From the NCBI GenBank assembly GCA_027422505.1, contig JAPQWV010000005.1:9801501-9865500 (forward strand): a stretch of 64,000 nt of DNA, read 5' to 3'. Every line of letters starts with the position of its first letter. The first letter of the stretch is position 1. Below are positions 1-10,945 of this stretch, piece by piece. The DNA comes from Craterostigma plantagineum (Eukaryota > Streptophyta > Magnoliopsida > Lamiales > Linderniaceae). The notes beneath the pieces were generated by a model. It was not told the origin of the DNA. It did not search any database and saw only the letters and a list, made by a program, of their open reading frames with translations. A program made the translations under genes and the position numbers.

Positions 1-2
1 AC

Positions 3-2717
3 AGGAATCTCACCGAGGAAATGATTCGAGGGCCCCCGACAGTGCTCGGAGCTAGCCCTCACCAACAACAACAACAGCTAAGCCCTGAGGACGCGATGAT
101 TAATGAAGTCGCTCAGGACGCGATGATTGATGAAGTCGCTCAGGAGCCACCATTGGTCGAAGAGCCAATGCCCGACGTCGATGATACGCTGATAGACGTC
201 GTGGCTACGGAGATGGAACTCGAGGCTCCTGACCTCGAATTGCAAGTGGAAGAGCCCGTACATGTAGGCGTGCTCGAAGAAACCATTGAGGAGGTTCTTC
301 TACAAGAAGCACCGCCAGAGACAGAAATTGGGCAAAGCTCGCTTCCACTGGTGACGGATCAGGCTCTAGGGGATGTTGAACGTGATCCCACTCCTCACAC
401 AGCTACACCATCCGACACGGAGTCAGATGAGGAGATTAGCCTGATAAGACGGACTCCCAGACGACTTAGTATACAAATGGAGTCCCTCTTCCCGGCCGTC
501 ATCAACGCACCAGATACTTCACTGACCACAACGACAAGGGTTGACGGCACTTCTTCGCTCAATCTTGAGCCGCAACCAACTCACGTGGTATCTGGTTCGC
601 AGGCGCAACCCGAGCCTGCAACAACACCCATAGAGATGAATCCTCAGGATTCGACTCGAGGATTGGGTGGAAGTCTCATACAGTCACAACTTCAAGTGAC
701 TGTGAGCCAACCCACACAGTCGGTGTCTATTCAAGGGTTGATAACAGGCGACGTCAGTCGTCCTGGTCCATCTCAGGAGGCGTCCGCACCCTTCGTGACG
801 ACCGAACGGTTCCAGGCCGCTCTCTCTGCCGCTGTACAGTCAATGGAAGAAAAGATCACAGAGAGAGTACTCCAAGCACTCGAGGCATCCCGAAGAGATA
901 CCGGGAAAGCACCTGCCTCTGAAGGCCCTTCGTCACGAACCAACCCCACACCTCCACAACCCACACCCACCGACCCTCTAGCCACTTCCTCCATCCTCAT
1001 CAACCCATACACAATCCCCATCACCGAGCTCCATTATATTCTCCTCGCCCGTCTGATAGGCCTTTCCATCCGATTGCCGCAAGAAGAATCCCTCTATAGG
1101 CGATTGGTGGACCATCCTGAGCCACCGACTGACACCTGCCGAGGCCAAAGCTCCCACTCCCGTCGCAGACATGACGATCCTGACAATCAGGACCCTCATG
1201 AGGGGGAGAAGAGGCCAAGGACATCAACAAGTGGCCAAGGACAAGGCTCGGGCGCCACGCAGACAAGCGCCGGAGCTGGTGAAACCCAAACACAAACCCA
1301 CCAAACCCAAACACAAACCACCCAAACTACCTACACCACGCACCGCACCGCCCACATCGACCCACCAACCTTTCACCTCATGACGCCTCCGTCCACACCA
1401 CCGATCTACTCAAGCCCATTGCTTCCGGAAGAAGAAGCAAGTGCTGCAATGCTTGTAGCTCTAGCAGCTACCCAAGCCACTCCCTCAGCCGCTCCAGACC
1501 AACGGGGACCCTCTGGACATGGTGTCAATCCACACGAGGCCCTAGACAAGTACATCTTCGAAGGACAGTGGTTGACCCATTCCATGCCCGAGGAGCATCA
1601 AAGACGACGGATTCACGACGTTCGGCGCTTTCTACAACAAGCGTCTATAGACCTCGTAATCATAGAAGACGACGAACTTCAGGAAGGTGAAGACTACCAA
1701 CGAGACATCCCAACGCTCTCAGAGTTGATCGCACAACGAGCGGCCTCCCGCACAAGGCAAATGCCAGAGACCGTTCGGATTGACACGCAATGGGAAAACA
1801 TCCAAATAGAAATTCCCTTCCTAGAAGAAGTTCGTGAGAATATTTGGAGGTCTCCGGACAGAGTGAAGAAGCCGAACGAGTTCGAGCTTAGAGGGATCTC
1901 TCATTGGGATCAGCAGAAGAGGATGGCCTACCTCTGGATGCTGACCAAACTAGGACCTGATGTTAGGCTGGGGATGACTAAGGCACAAGCCAAGAGCCAT
2001 TATAAGAGTCTCTCCCCAATATGCCAAGTCCTCAGCGTCTACTGTGCCAAAGGAGGACTTCCAACACCTTACTACGTCATTGAAAGAGTGGACAGGACCC
2101 GAGAGGAACTGAGCGAGAGCGACCTACCGTACATCCCTGCTGATGAGGTGTACAAACTCTACAAGCTGTACGTGGAGAAGTACAAAGGTCCTCAGGGCTT
2201 CATCAAGAATGAAGGCCTCGAAGGGCTCTACCGGTTCATGATGCGCCAAGTCAAGTACTATGCCGCACACGACCTTCAGATGGCTCTGGAGAGCAATATG
2301 AAGAAGGTCAACATGACCGCTCCACTCAACAAAGGATCTGAGATCGAAGGGCTTCCCAACAATCACGTGCACATCAGCTCAGTCCTAGGCATCACCTACC
2401 ATAATCCAATAGCAAAGAAGAATAGGTTGATGCTGAAGACTGAGATTCACAAGTTTTGCGATGGGACGCTCAAGGTCGTCAGGAAAAACATCGAGCAGAG
2501 GTTGGAAGAAATCAACAGAGAGACTATGCTGAGGATCCACAGGTTCGTGAGAGAACAGCCGCTCCTAATGGAATTGCTTGAAGATATCGAGGAGCGACTG
2601 GAGCTTAGGATCACTCTGAGGAACTACGAGCATGCGCTGGGCTTGCGCAGATCATATTACGCCCGAAGAGGACAAACGGCGCGGAGACGCAATCAAGCAC
2701 AAAGGGGGAGATTGTAG
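3..2717 (+). CDS. ORF3 protein of Copia element A (5'-truncated by window edge)
   Basis: This is an unbroken frame of 904 codons. It is already open at the window edge, so the Met at 21 is internal; comparison with the copy at 20414-23924 suggests a full protein of about 1,180 residues. From the Met at 21, the first 150 residues are strongly acidic. A Pro/Gln/Thr-rich linker follows, with TQTQTHQTQTQTTQTT near residues 430-445. The C-terminal 400 residues are charged and conserved in all three family copies (for example LPYIPADEVYKLYKLYVEKY). No zinc knuckle, protease, RT, integrase or transmembrane helix is visible. The stop TAG (2715-2717) lies inside the LTR, so the polypurine tract is translated. 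Related proteins follow Copia pol in other plants, as far as I recall. Function is unknown: Gag-like or Env-like are both possible. It is the best-preserved ORF in the window. Confidence 0.75.
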   Translation, partial: RNLTEEMIRGPPTVLGASPHQQQQQLSPEDAMINEVAQDAMIDEVAQEPPLVEEPMPDVDDTLIDVVATEMELEAPDLELQVEEPVHVGVLEETIEEVLLQEAPPETEIGQSSLPLVTDQALGDVERDPTPHTATPSDTESDEEISLIRRTPRRLSIQMESLFPAVINAPDTSLTTTTRVDGTSSLNLEPQPTHVVSGSQAQPEPATTPIEMNPQDSTRGLGGSLIQSQLQVTVSQPTQSVSIQGLITGDVSRPGPSQEASAPFVTTERFQAALSAAVQSMEEKITERVLQALEASRRDTGKAPASEGPSSRTNPTPPQPTPTDPLATSSILINPYTIPITELHYILLARLIGLSIRLPQEESLYRRLVDHPEPPTDTCRGQSSHSRRRHDDPDNQDPHEGEKRPRTSTSGQGQGSGATQTSAGAGETQTQTHQTQTQTTQTTYTTHRTAHIDPPTFHLMTPPSTPPIYSSPLLPEEEASAAMLVALAATQATPSAAPDQRGPSGHGVNPHEALDKYIFEGQWLTHSMPEEHQRRRIHDVRRFLQQASIDLVIIEDDELQEGEDYQRDIPTLSELIAQRAASRTRQMPETVRIDTQWENIQIEIPFLEEVRENIWRSPDRVKKPNEFELRGISHWDQQKRMAYLWMLTKLGPDVRLGMTKAQAKSHYKSLSPICQVLSVYCAKGGLPTPYYVIERVDRTREELSESDLPYIPADEVYKLYKLYVEKYKGPQGFIKNEGLEGLYRFMMRQVKYYAAHDLQMALESNMKKVNMTAPLNKGSEIEGLPNNHVHISSVLGITYHNPIAKKNRLMLKTEIHKFCDGTLKVVRKNIEQRLEEINRETMLRIHRFVREQPLLMELLEDIEERLELRITLRNYEHALGLRRSYYARRGQTARRRNQAQRGRL

Positions 2718-3063
2718 AATACTATTTGTAATTGTGCTTGATTTCATTAGTTGTCCTTGTAATTAGGGGCGTTTTGTATAGTAGTCCTTAGATTAGGACT
2801 AGTTTGATATTTATACCAAGTTTGTTTGGTATAAATACTTGTAAACCAATTGAGCTTAAGAGAGAAAGTTTTGAGAATTGATCCGAAGGGCTTGCAATTT
2901 GATTTCTAGAGAGAGAAACAACAGTAACTTTCTCACTCTACTCGAATTCTCTCTCTTGTTCTTCATTTGAGTTTTCCGATCGAATTCAATTGCTTATCTA
3001 AACGATCGAATTACTATGAATTCTAGCCTAGGATGGTAGAGTTGTTAATCGTAGGACCTAACA
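2713..3063 (+). repeat. 3' LTR of Copia element A
   Basis: The LTR is 351 bp, starts TGTAGAATAC directly after the polypurine tract, and ends CCTAACA. It is homologous along its length to the reverse-strand LTR at 20067-20418. A TATA box (TATAAATA, 2830-2837) lies in the right arm of a perfect 10-bp inverted repeat. The Copia-3 LTR has the same arrangement. Confidence 0.88.
2810..2837 (+). promoter_or_regulatory. LTR core promoter: TATA box in an inverted repeat
   Basis: The arms TTTATACCAA (2810-2819) and TTGGTATAAA (2826-2835) are perfectly complementary around a 6-nt spacer. The right arm contributes the TATA box TATAAATA. This is the likely core promoter of the LTR, inferred from motif and position. 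Confidence 0.55.
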
Positions 3064-3866
3064 ATTGTACCACATCAAAACTCTTATCTGGTTCGAAAAC
3101 CCATATAGACTTAACATGCCGACAATTTTATCACCTTGAGCAGTTCATTAACCGAAGTCTATCCTCTGTTTAATTATTAATCATCTTAATGATATTGCAA
3201 CTTCCCTAATTTGAATAACTAAGGTCTTTAACACTTGTGCTAACACCGAAACTAACACAATAAACAAAACTCAGTCACTTAAAATCTAGTATTTAGCCCT
3301 AGCGTGTAAGTCACGAACAACATCATCTAATTCATCTGGAGTAGATGAAGAAATCACACATTCAACATAAACCACCCAACACACTACTCTTCACCCACCT
3401 ATACATGTTTCACCAGAATCCGTATACCGAAAATCAAAAACTACACCTATAAATACTAATATGCACTTAGTATGATTATTAAAATCTGAAACTTTAGTCG
3501 TAACACTTAAGGCCACAAAAACATTATATAGATTTACCTCAAACATATATCAGGGTCACACATATGAAAATCATATAAGTCATGTGCCACGTAATCTTCA
3601 CATAGTTTTCAGTTAATTCACGTATTTCACACATGATACTGAAAACTTATTACACTCAAAATATATTTATGGGTTGTAGATGATAAATTCATCTACATGC
3701 TTCTATCCTTTCTCTCATCCTTTCTATAATGATCTATCGTTACTCATAAAAAGCGCATTTCAAATAACACGTAATCACATACTAAAGTATTAAACTTACA
3801 GGCCAAGCTGGTTCTCCAGGCTTTTGAGCGGCAGTACATGGACAGTCTGCAGAATCTAGAGCCTAC

Positions 3867-3878
3867 GCTCTGATACCA
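3867..3878 (-). other. Primer-binding site of element T (initiator Met tRNA)
   Basis: On the - strand this reads TGGTATCAGAGC, complementary to the 3' end of plant initiator methionine tRNA. It lies 2 nt after the LTR end, as in the other elements here. Confidence 0.85.
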
Positions 3879-3880
3879 CT

Positions 3881-6518
3881 TGTGGCGACCCTAGTTTTCT
3901 AAGTACGATTAGAGGCGGATTTTCGCAACGTAAGTCGCGGAAGGCCCGTCTAACAAAAACTTTTTCCTAAATTATAATATATTACAACAAAATATAGTTT
4001 ACATCATTGTATCTATATCTAGGCCGTAGCGCCAAAATGTCGAGGGAACAAAAACCCTAAAGTCGCTGCACATGTCTTCATCCATGTACCGCCCTGCCCT
4101 AAAAAGTCCGTGGAGCACCGCCACCAGCCGCCTCAGTCTTGACACGCGTCGGCGTCGGACTCAGTACCTACAACACGTAAACACTGAGCGATTTGCCCAG
4201 TAGGTGAATGGAAATGCATGTATGCACGTGAACGCTCATTCCCAGTCCCAATGTCTCGCATGCAATGTACACTCTTTCTTTTCCCACCATCCTATCTCAA
4301 ATCACACAACACAAGGCCCTAGGTCAGACTCGACACCCCGCGCGCCCATAATATAACAATAATATACGGAAGCTTACACTAGCAGCGTTTTGACGATCAC
4401 GCAACTGCCCTGCTAGGCCTCTCTTTCGTAAGCAGTTGCCGACATTGACAGCGTTTTGACGATCACACAATTGCCCTGTCAAAATCCCTCCGCTAAAAAT
4501 AAAGTCACGACGATTTTGCACCTTGGGACGCTCACGCCCGAGTAGACAGATCGATCACGCCTGTCTGCCGTCAGGTGTCATATGAGTACCAACCTCAACT
4601 CCTCAACGAGTCAACATATGTGTTTACGCATTGTAGATGAATAATACACCTACCTGTCCTCCAGACAAAGTCAGTCTAAAAGTCTGGTGAGTTCTCTACG
4701 TTTTGAGCCTCTGAGCACGAAAATTATTATCACATCAGTACACTTGCTAAGCCACATAAGTTTCGAAATATCCAAACCCTAAGTATCGAAAATCTTAGAA
4801 ATCTCGAAATTTTCTAAAATGTCGAAAACCCTAAAATATTCCATGTTATCGATTGTCGAAAACTTAATTTTGTACAGTATTAAATACCAAAGTACACCAA
4901 CATCGAAAACAGTACTTTATGTAGTAATTCAAATACTCAATAATTAACTTAATTCTTGTATCCACTCAAAAACTAAGAAACTACTGTGCCGAACACTCTA
5001 TATGTCAATAATACCGAAAACTTTGTAGTATCAAATATTAATGTTGCGAAAACTTTCCAATGGCCAAACCACTATACGCCAAAAACCTTTTTGACAATGA
5101 AATGTTACCGAAACTTTTCTCTAAATGTGAAATATCAAGAACTCTCATACATGCCGAAATATTACTTGCACAATAAAGACAAGTACTCGAAGATTCTAAT
5201 GTGCCAAAGTAATCATATTGTTGAAAACCCCCAAAGTCCTTGCTAATATTTAGATACCAAACAATAATTCAAACTTAACATCATATAAATACCGAAAAGA
5301 ATTTTCTGAAAACCCTAATCTATCGGAAGCTTCAAAGTTAGCTAAAATATTCACTCTTATCTACAAAGGCCGAAAACTTTTGTTTACATAGACCACGAAA
5401 ACTTCAACCAATCAAATTGTATATTGAATTTACTAATTACTTACAAAGTGACGAGAGTTTCTCTTACGTTGTAATACTTATATTAATTTAAATCCCAATA
5501 TAAAATCACGAAAAATTCTATACTCATATCAAATCATACAACACACTACACACATGACTAGTTCACTAGTTTGAATTCCAACCTTAAACCCACGAAAACC
5601 TTAAGCATTCAACACCGTAGATTTTTATTAAACATAGAAAACTTTCAGAGGTTTAATATAAAAGTATCCAAAATCAAAACATGTGCAAACATCACATTGC
5701 TGAAAAATAAAATCCCACATCCATGAAAACTTACTACACTTGAAATGGATCAAACCCTAATTAATAATATACTACCGCCTTCAAATGTCCACCATTTTGC
5801 TCTAACCTCGAAACCATTCCCCTTTCTTAATACGTCTAGATTACTTAAGGTCACGAAAATATTACCTCACTTTGAACAAGTAGAAAAATTGCAGAGATTA
5901 TAGAACATCAATTGAATACTACCTTAGCCAAGTAATTTACTTATGACGCCGTAAACTTATAAAACTTAAATATGTTTATGAGTTGTAGGTGGAATTTTAC
6001 CTGCCAAATCTTAGTAGCCTTTCTCTGTTTCTCAAATGTAATTCCCTATCTTTAATTATTTAGCTTGGTTCTCAAGAAATCCTTTTTCTTCGATGCCTAG
6101 TGTTTGTTGGCTCTCCACTTTATAAATATTAAGTTTATGTATATGTGTAGGGACCTCCTAGATGTACATTACCTTAAGGTTAAGTAAAATTAGATTAGTC
6201 ATACTCACAATAATTTTAAAGGCCACCACGTGTACTACTTGAAGCTTCTTGATTGTTATTTTAATTGTTATATATGTGTGTATGTGAGTAAAAGGATATG
6301 TAAATTAATCATTTTATGATATGATAATTTTATGATATGATATGGGTATCGAAAACTTTTAAGGAAGAGTAAGTAAACTTTCCTAAGCCTCACCCAATCA
6401 CATCACACGAAAACTTGGTGGTATTGCCGAAAACTTCATAGCCTTTCCCATTTTCCCACGAAAACTTAGGTTTGGTTAAGACTACGTTCCACCAATCATT
6501 GTCTTTGTGTGTGTATAA

Positions 6519-6550
<32 letters not shown>

Positions 6551-6893
6551 CTACGAAAACTTTAGTGCAAAAAGTCCCTAATCATGCACAGGCTCCCACG
6601 AAAACTTCCTACCTTATGTCGAAATCTTTGTTCTATTCAAGACTTAATTTCCCACTAATGATTGTACTTGTTTCTATGCATCAATATTTGTTTCTATGCA
6701 TGTATATATAATATATATAACTTAAGGTCACATGTAACTCTCGAGCACCAAAACTTCGTTGGAAAGATAGGATATCGAAAACTTCGGTTAAAGATGATCT
6801 GCCGAAAATATTTTGTTTATCAAAGTTTCTAAGTTGTGTTAATACTCCGCTAACTACCCCGTAATTCCGTATTAAATTTTTACGGGTATTACA
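3881..6893 (-). repeat. LTR of Gypsy element T (about 3.0 kb)
   Basis: On the - strand it starts TGTAATACCCGTAAAAATTT at 6893 and ends CGCCACA at 3881. The part at about 4160-4660 aligns with the 3' half of the 1,504-bp LTR of element E, including its 66-bp tandem repeat. The part at about 4740-6850 is extra. It is AT-rich and filled with dispersed CGAAAAC (often CGAAAACTT on the + strand). A (TA)n run is at about 6516-6541. Small ORFs here are not credible genes. Confidence 0.8.
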
Positions 6894-8115
6894 TTAACAG
6901 TGGCCAATGTTTCTGAGCTAGGTACATCAATAGCTAATTAAAACAACAAATCCGTAATTGTTTGTTCGTTTTAATAAGTAGCAACCAATATTCAACTTCT
7001 CTACCTTCGGTAAGTGTAAGTTATATTGTAAGGTTAAATGATTTGATTATAATAATCTTCCGAGTTTATTAGTTAATAATCGGGTCTTTTTCGTATTTAA
7101 CGTTGTCGGAACTTTTAATCTTGCATGGCGTCCCAAAGATTATTTTTCGATTAGGAAAGTAATTATAGAGCGTCTCTTAATTACCAAGAAAGTAAGAAAA
7201 GATTGGTTATTAGGCGTTCGTCGATAACTATAACCGATTATGCTTGCGTTGACATAATATTTTATTAAATCGATGATCAGTTAAATAAATCTAGGGTGAC
7301 AATAATTCCTTCGACTACTATATTATCATTGTTAGTTTCGATATTTTTTTTCTCGTTCAATATTGCGCTAAAAACTTTATCATCAAAACCCCCCTCATTA
7401 TTATTATTATTAATATTATTATTATTACTACTATTATTATTATTATCATTATTATTATCCTAATTATTATTATTATTCTTATTATTATTTTTATTGTTGT
7501 TGTTGCTGTTATTATTATTATTTTTGATCGAGTTTGAAATTAGAAATAAATCAACCATTTTCCCCATGGAGACGATCCCTACTGTCACTATACTCGTGTC
7601 TAGTGAATAAGGTGATTAATTTATTTTTGACCGACGCGACCAATCATTATCCATACAAAAGCTCATATTCGTATTCAAGGCATACTCAACTAATTCGAAT
7701 GATATTTTACATAACAACACTTTCCATATGTGATATCCAGCTATCATCTTATAGAATTAATCAATCAGGATTTACTTTCCATACTTAGCATACAAGATAG
7801 CATATTTTCCTTATATAACCCGGTAAGATATCTTACACGTTATTTCCATAAATAGCACAGAATGATATATCCTAGCATGTGAGACGTCTATAACATGTGA
7901 TCACGTAGTTTAACCAATAATCAGAATCAAATGAGAATCAAATATTTGACACTTTAACCATTTTAGAGCTCATAATTCATGCATGGTCAAATATTGTAGT
8001 GTACTTAGACATTATATTGATCATTTATCAGATTGCTTAATTTATAGACCTAACGTCATTACAATTACATAGTTCATCAAAACTCTCTAACACTCATGGG
8101 CCAAAAGGGTCAACA
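6894..8115 (-). repeat. 3' LTR of Copia-1 (far end uncertain)
   Basis: On the - strand the LTR starts at 8115 with TGTTGACCCTTTTGGCCCAT, directly after the last polypurine tract. TGTTG...GGCCCATGAGTG is, from memory, a typical Sirevirus LTR start. The opposite end was not found; sequence from 6894 to about 7550 may be LTR or older flank. No gene is visible here. Confidence 0.6.
7387..7525. repeat. ATT/TTA trinucleotide microsatellite
   Basis: This is about 140 bp of imperfect (ATT)n with interruptions (ACT, ATC, GTT). It is a simple-sequence tract inside the Copia-1 LTR or flank. Confidence 0.9.
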
Positions 8116-8780
8116 TTCTCCACCTTTTTGATGATGACATGTAATTGATGCAGCACAGAAGCATGTAAGCATATTCGATCACTCAATTCATAGCGCATAT
8201 ATCTAAGTGTTCCATAATCACAAAACAGAGCATATCATATTTCCTAAACACATAGGATACATATTTGCTCCCCCTGCCTAAGTGCAGTTATGTATATGAC
8301 ATGCGGAGACTTATCATAAATGAATTTTGCTCCACCTGTCTAAGTGCATATATGTCATGTCATACTCAACGATAAATCATGAATGCAAAATTTCAAAATT
8401 ACCCGTAAGTGTGCTCCCCCTGCCTAAGTGCGCATTTTCCCAACACAAGCAGAAGATAATCATCGCAGCAGGCACTTATCACTTATCAAGAAATCTCACA
8501 AACGTTAATTAGCGCAGATAAGTATCAGAGCATCACTGTATCAGAGTAAAATATCACGCATCGCAGTTTAAAAGCATCAGAGATATATCATAAGATCATA
8601 GTATAATATTAAGCATCACATAAGAGCATCAGAGATATATCGTGAAGTGCAAAAATTATATAATAAGGGTTCCACGAACTCCCCTAAACACAACCTACCT
8701 TCCAAAACGCTACTCCCACACACTTAGACGACAAAAACGCAAAACGCCTAAACTTACCTTACTCCCCCTTCATCATCAAA
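8116..8780 (-). promoter_or_regulatory. Multiple polypurine tracts of Copia-1
   Basis: On the - strand, near-identical tracts of the form CACTTAGGCAGGGGGAGCA occur at 8413-8432, 8329-8347 (variant) and 8267-8286. A further GGGGGAG tract lies at about 8765, and the LTR-proximal AAAAAGGTGGAGAA is at 8116-8129. Repeated polypurine tracts upstream of the 3' LTR are a published hallmark of Sireviruses. They would prime plus-strand DNA synthesis. The stretch 8780-8953 shows nothing else. Confidence 0.75.
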
Positions 8781-8953
8781 AAAGGGAGGAATACTAAGAA
8801 CCATAATGGCAGAACAGAACATAAGAAAATATCCTAAGGGCAACTAGGATCAGAGCAAAGGCAGCCTACTGGCTTGAGGAACTTTCAAAATCGGCGGATT
8901 TAGGAAGGGATTTCTTCATTAACTTGGCAAGCTTGGACAACTTTAGCGACAGC

Positions 8954-10378
8954 TCAGTGTATTATTGCTGATCTTCCTGAAGCGCTTTGAGCCTTGATAT
9001 CAGAGATATCACGGTGTACCGCTGAAATTCCTTCCTTATCGATGCCTAGTTCTTCCACATAGTCGTCGCCGTCGCCGCTCATAACCTTCGCCTTTCCTTT
9101 CGAGGCGGACCTTTTCTGGGCACTTTCCATTGACTTCTTCTCCTTAGCATTGAACCAACCACTTTTTGAGTGATGTATCCCCACGCGCTTCAGAGTGATC
9201 AGATCCACTACGTGGATGGCCTTGTCTTCCCATACTAGCGGCAAAACTATACCTTCGCACTCAAATAAATGAGTGAGTAACATCCTGTAGGGCAGTGCTT
9301 TGTCTCTGCTCTCAAAGGCTTGGATCATGTGCATCATGATGTCATAGCCAAGACTGAACTTGCGGTTCTGAGAGATCATGTAGACTGCAAAAGCACTCAT
9401 AAAGTTCATCGTTGTTGAGTGGCCTCCACTACCGATCTTCACACTCCACAGGGTCATATTGAGCAGCTTATGCAGGAAGAATTAGTCGATGGATGACTGA
9501 TTTAGGGCTTCGCAGTTAGAGAAACGGGGCTTGCTGCGGGTATTCCAGAGGGTACGAATGACATCACTGAGGTCGAAATCATCAGCGTGGCACCAGTCAT
9601 TCATGTCATAGTGACAGAAGACTTCATCAGGAACTCCTAGCATCTCATTTATCTTCTTAGTGGTCCAAGTGAATCTGCGTACTAGTACGTAGGAGTGGAT
9701 ATTGATGTGCTCTCCGTGCTCCTCATAGTCGAAGTTGGCATAGAACAGCTCGACGGCCTCTGGGTAGTATGAATTGTCGATACTAAGGAACTGCCCCCAC
9801 CCAAAGTCTTTTAACCATGTGATAACCATTCCTGATGGCAACTTATCAAAAGCAACGCCACGACCTCTGGCAGTATCTCTGTTGCTAAAGCTCTTGTAGT
9901 TGGTTTTGGCGCTTTCTTCTATATATAGGTCTTCGTCAGGAATTTCATTGGGTTTGGAGAGATCAAGAGGTGGTATGTCGGATTCCTTAGTGGTCTATTT
10001 TGGAGATGGCGGAACTTCTTCACGTGGGGGTGGAGATTTCTCAGTAGTTGGGGTTGATGATGGTTGTTGCTGTGTTTCGACAGGAAATTCTTGGGTTGAA
10101 ATGGAGTTTTCCGGTTCAGGTGGTGGAGTAGGCTTTCGAGTCGGAGTGAGGCTGGCCTTCTTGCTTTTCTTTTTCTTCTTCTTGGCAAATTTGGTAGGAG
10201 AGGCAACTTTTTCGCCAGACTGAGTTTTGGAGCGAGTTTTACGCATAGAGGTTGGTGAGGGTGAGACTGGTTTGGGTGATGGAGGAGGATCGGAGAGTGT
10301 TTTATCGGACATGGGCTCCTTTCGTTTGAGGCTTGGTGATTCCGTGGCGACAGTTTTGGTTCCGGCGGTTTTTACCAT
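8954..10378 (-). pseudogene. ORF3 (env-like position) of Copia-1, two nonsense codons
   Basis: One reading frame of 475 codons runs from the Met at 10378 to the stop at 8954. It is interrupted only by TAG at 9995-9997 and TAG at 9482-9484. The N-terminal 128 residues are Pro/Ser/Lys-rich with a basic run (KKKKKKSKK) that could be a nuclear localisation signal. The middle segment (9841-9482) contains ELFYANFDYEEHGEHINI and INEMLGVPDEVF. That pattern resembles the plant transposon protein domain found in many retroelement third ORFs; the family match is from memory. The C-terminal part is charged. It lies about 570 bp after pol and before the polypurine tracts. No signal peptide or clear transmembrane helix is visible, so a retroviral envelope role is not supported. 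Confidence 0.7.
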
Positions 10379-10945
10379 ATTGAAGGTTTGATGATTGAAG
10401 ATTTCGAAAGGATGATTTGAAGATGGGTATGAAGTTAGGTGGTTCTAGATATTTAAAGAGAATGGTCGGTTTATCTTTAGAAAGGATAAGGATGGATCTT
10501 TAAAATTCGAATTTTGAAATTCAAATGGAAAGAGGAAAACTGCCAGTCAGAACATCAGAAATCGCAGATTGATTTGACGGGATCTCTTAATTTAGATAAT
10601 GATTGGAAAGCTGGACATGAATGATTTTGAATATCCGAGTTTCCTAAATAAGTTAGAGGCTGAAATGAGATCTCTGGAAGGATGACTATGAATTTCTTCC
10701 CAAAATATCGTAATCACATTCTAAAGGAAAGATTTGGAGATCCGAGATTCCTAAAATAAAATTGATGACTGGAGGAAGATCTTATGATGGAATAACTATG
10801 AATCTTTTCCTAAAATACTAAAATCGCACTTAATAGGATCTATAAGATCCGAGATTTATAAAAGTCTATGGGCTGAAAAATATCTCAGAGTAGGATAACT
10901 ACGAATTTCTACCTAAAATAACATATCCTAGAGTAAATGGCAGAA

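Larger units (their letters stand above)
1..3063 (+). mobile_element. Copia-type LTR retrotransposon A, 3' part
   Basis: This is the 3' end of an LTR retrotransposon whose 5' part lies left of the window. It holds a long third ORF, a polypurine tract (aaagggggaga, 2701-2711) and a 3' LTR from 2713 to 3063. The LTR and the protein are closely related to the - strand copy at 20067-23924, so both belong to one family. The base run after the LTR (attgt, 3064-3068) is the expected right target duplication, but its partner is outside the window. The element appears to have inserted into the leader of the - strand Gypsy element at 3064-6893. Confidence 0.85.
3064..6893 (-). mobile_element. Ty3/Gypsy chromovirus element T (LTR plus leader only)
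   Basis: Read on the - strand, this is a 5' LTR (6893 to 3881), a primer-binding site, then about 800 bp of leader that stops at the Copia A LTR. No gag or pol of this element is visible, so it is either truncated by A or continues left of the window. The sequence around its primer site matches element E closely, which places T in the same lineage. The leader at 3064-3866 has no ORF and a few CGAAAAC-like motifs. Confidence 0.75.

Noticed and set aside
6472..8512. Short frames across the (TA)n, (ATT)n and polypurine regions
   Set aside because: Low-complexity translation products in LTR or untranslated sequence.
8954..10378. True retroviral envelope protein
   Set aside because: No signal peptide, transmembrane helix or cysteine pattern is visible; only the position after pol is env-like.
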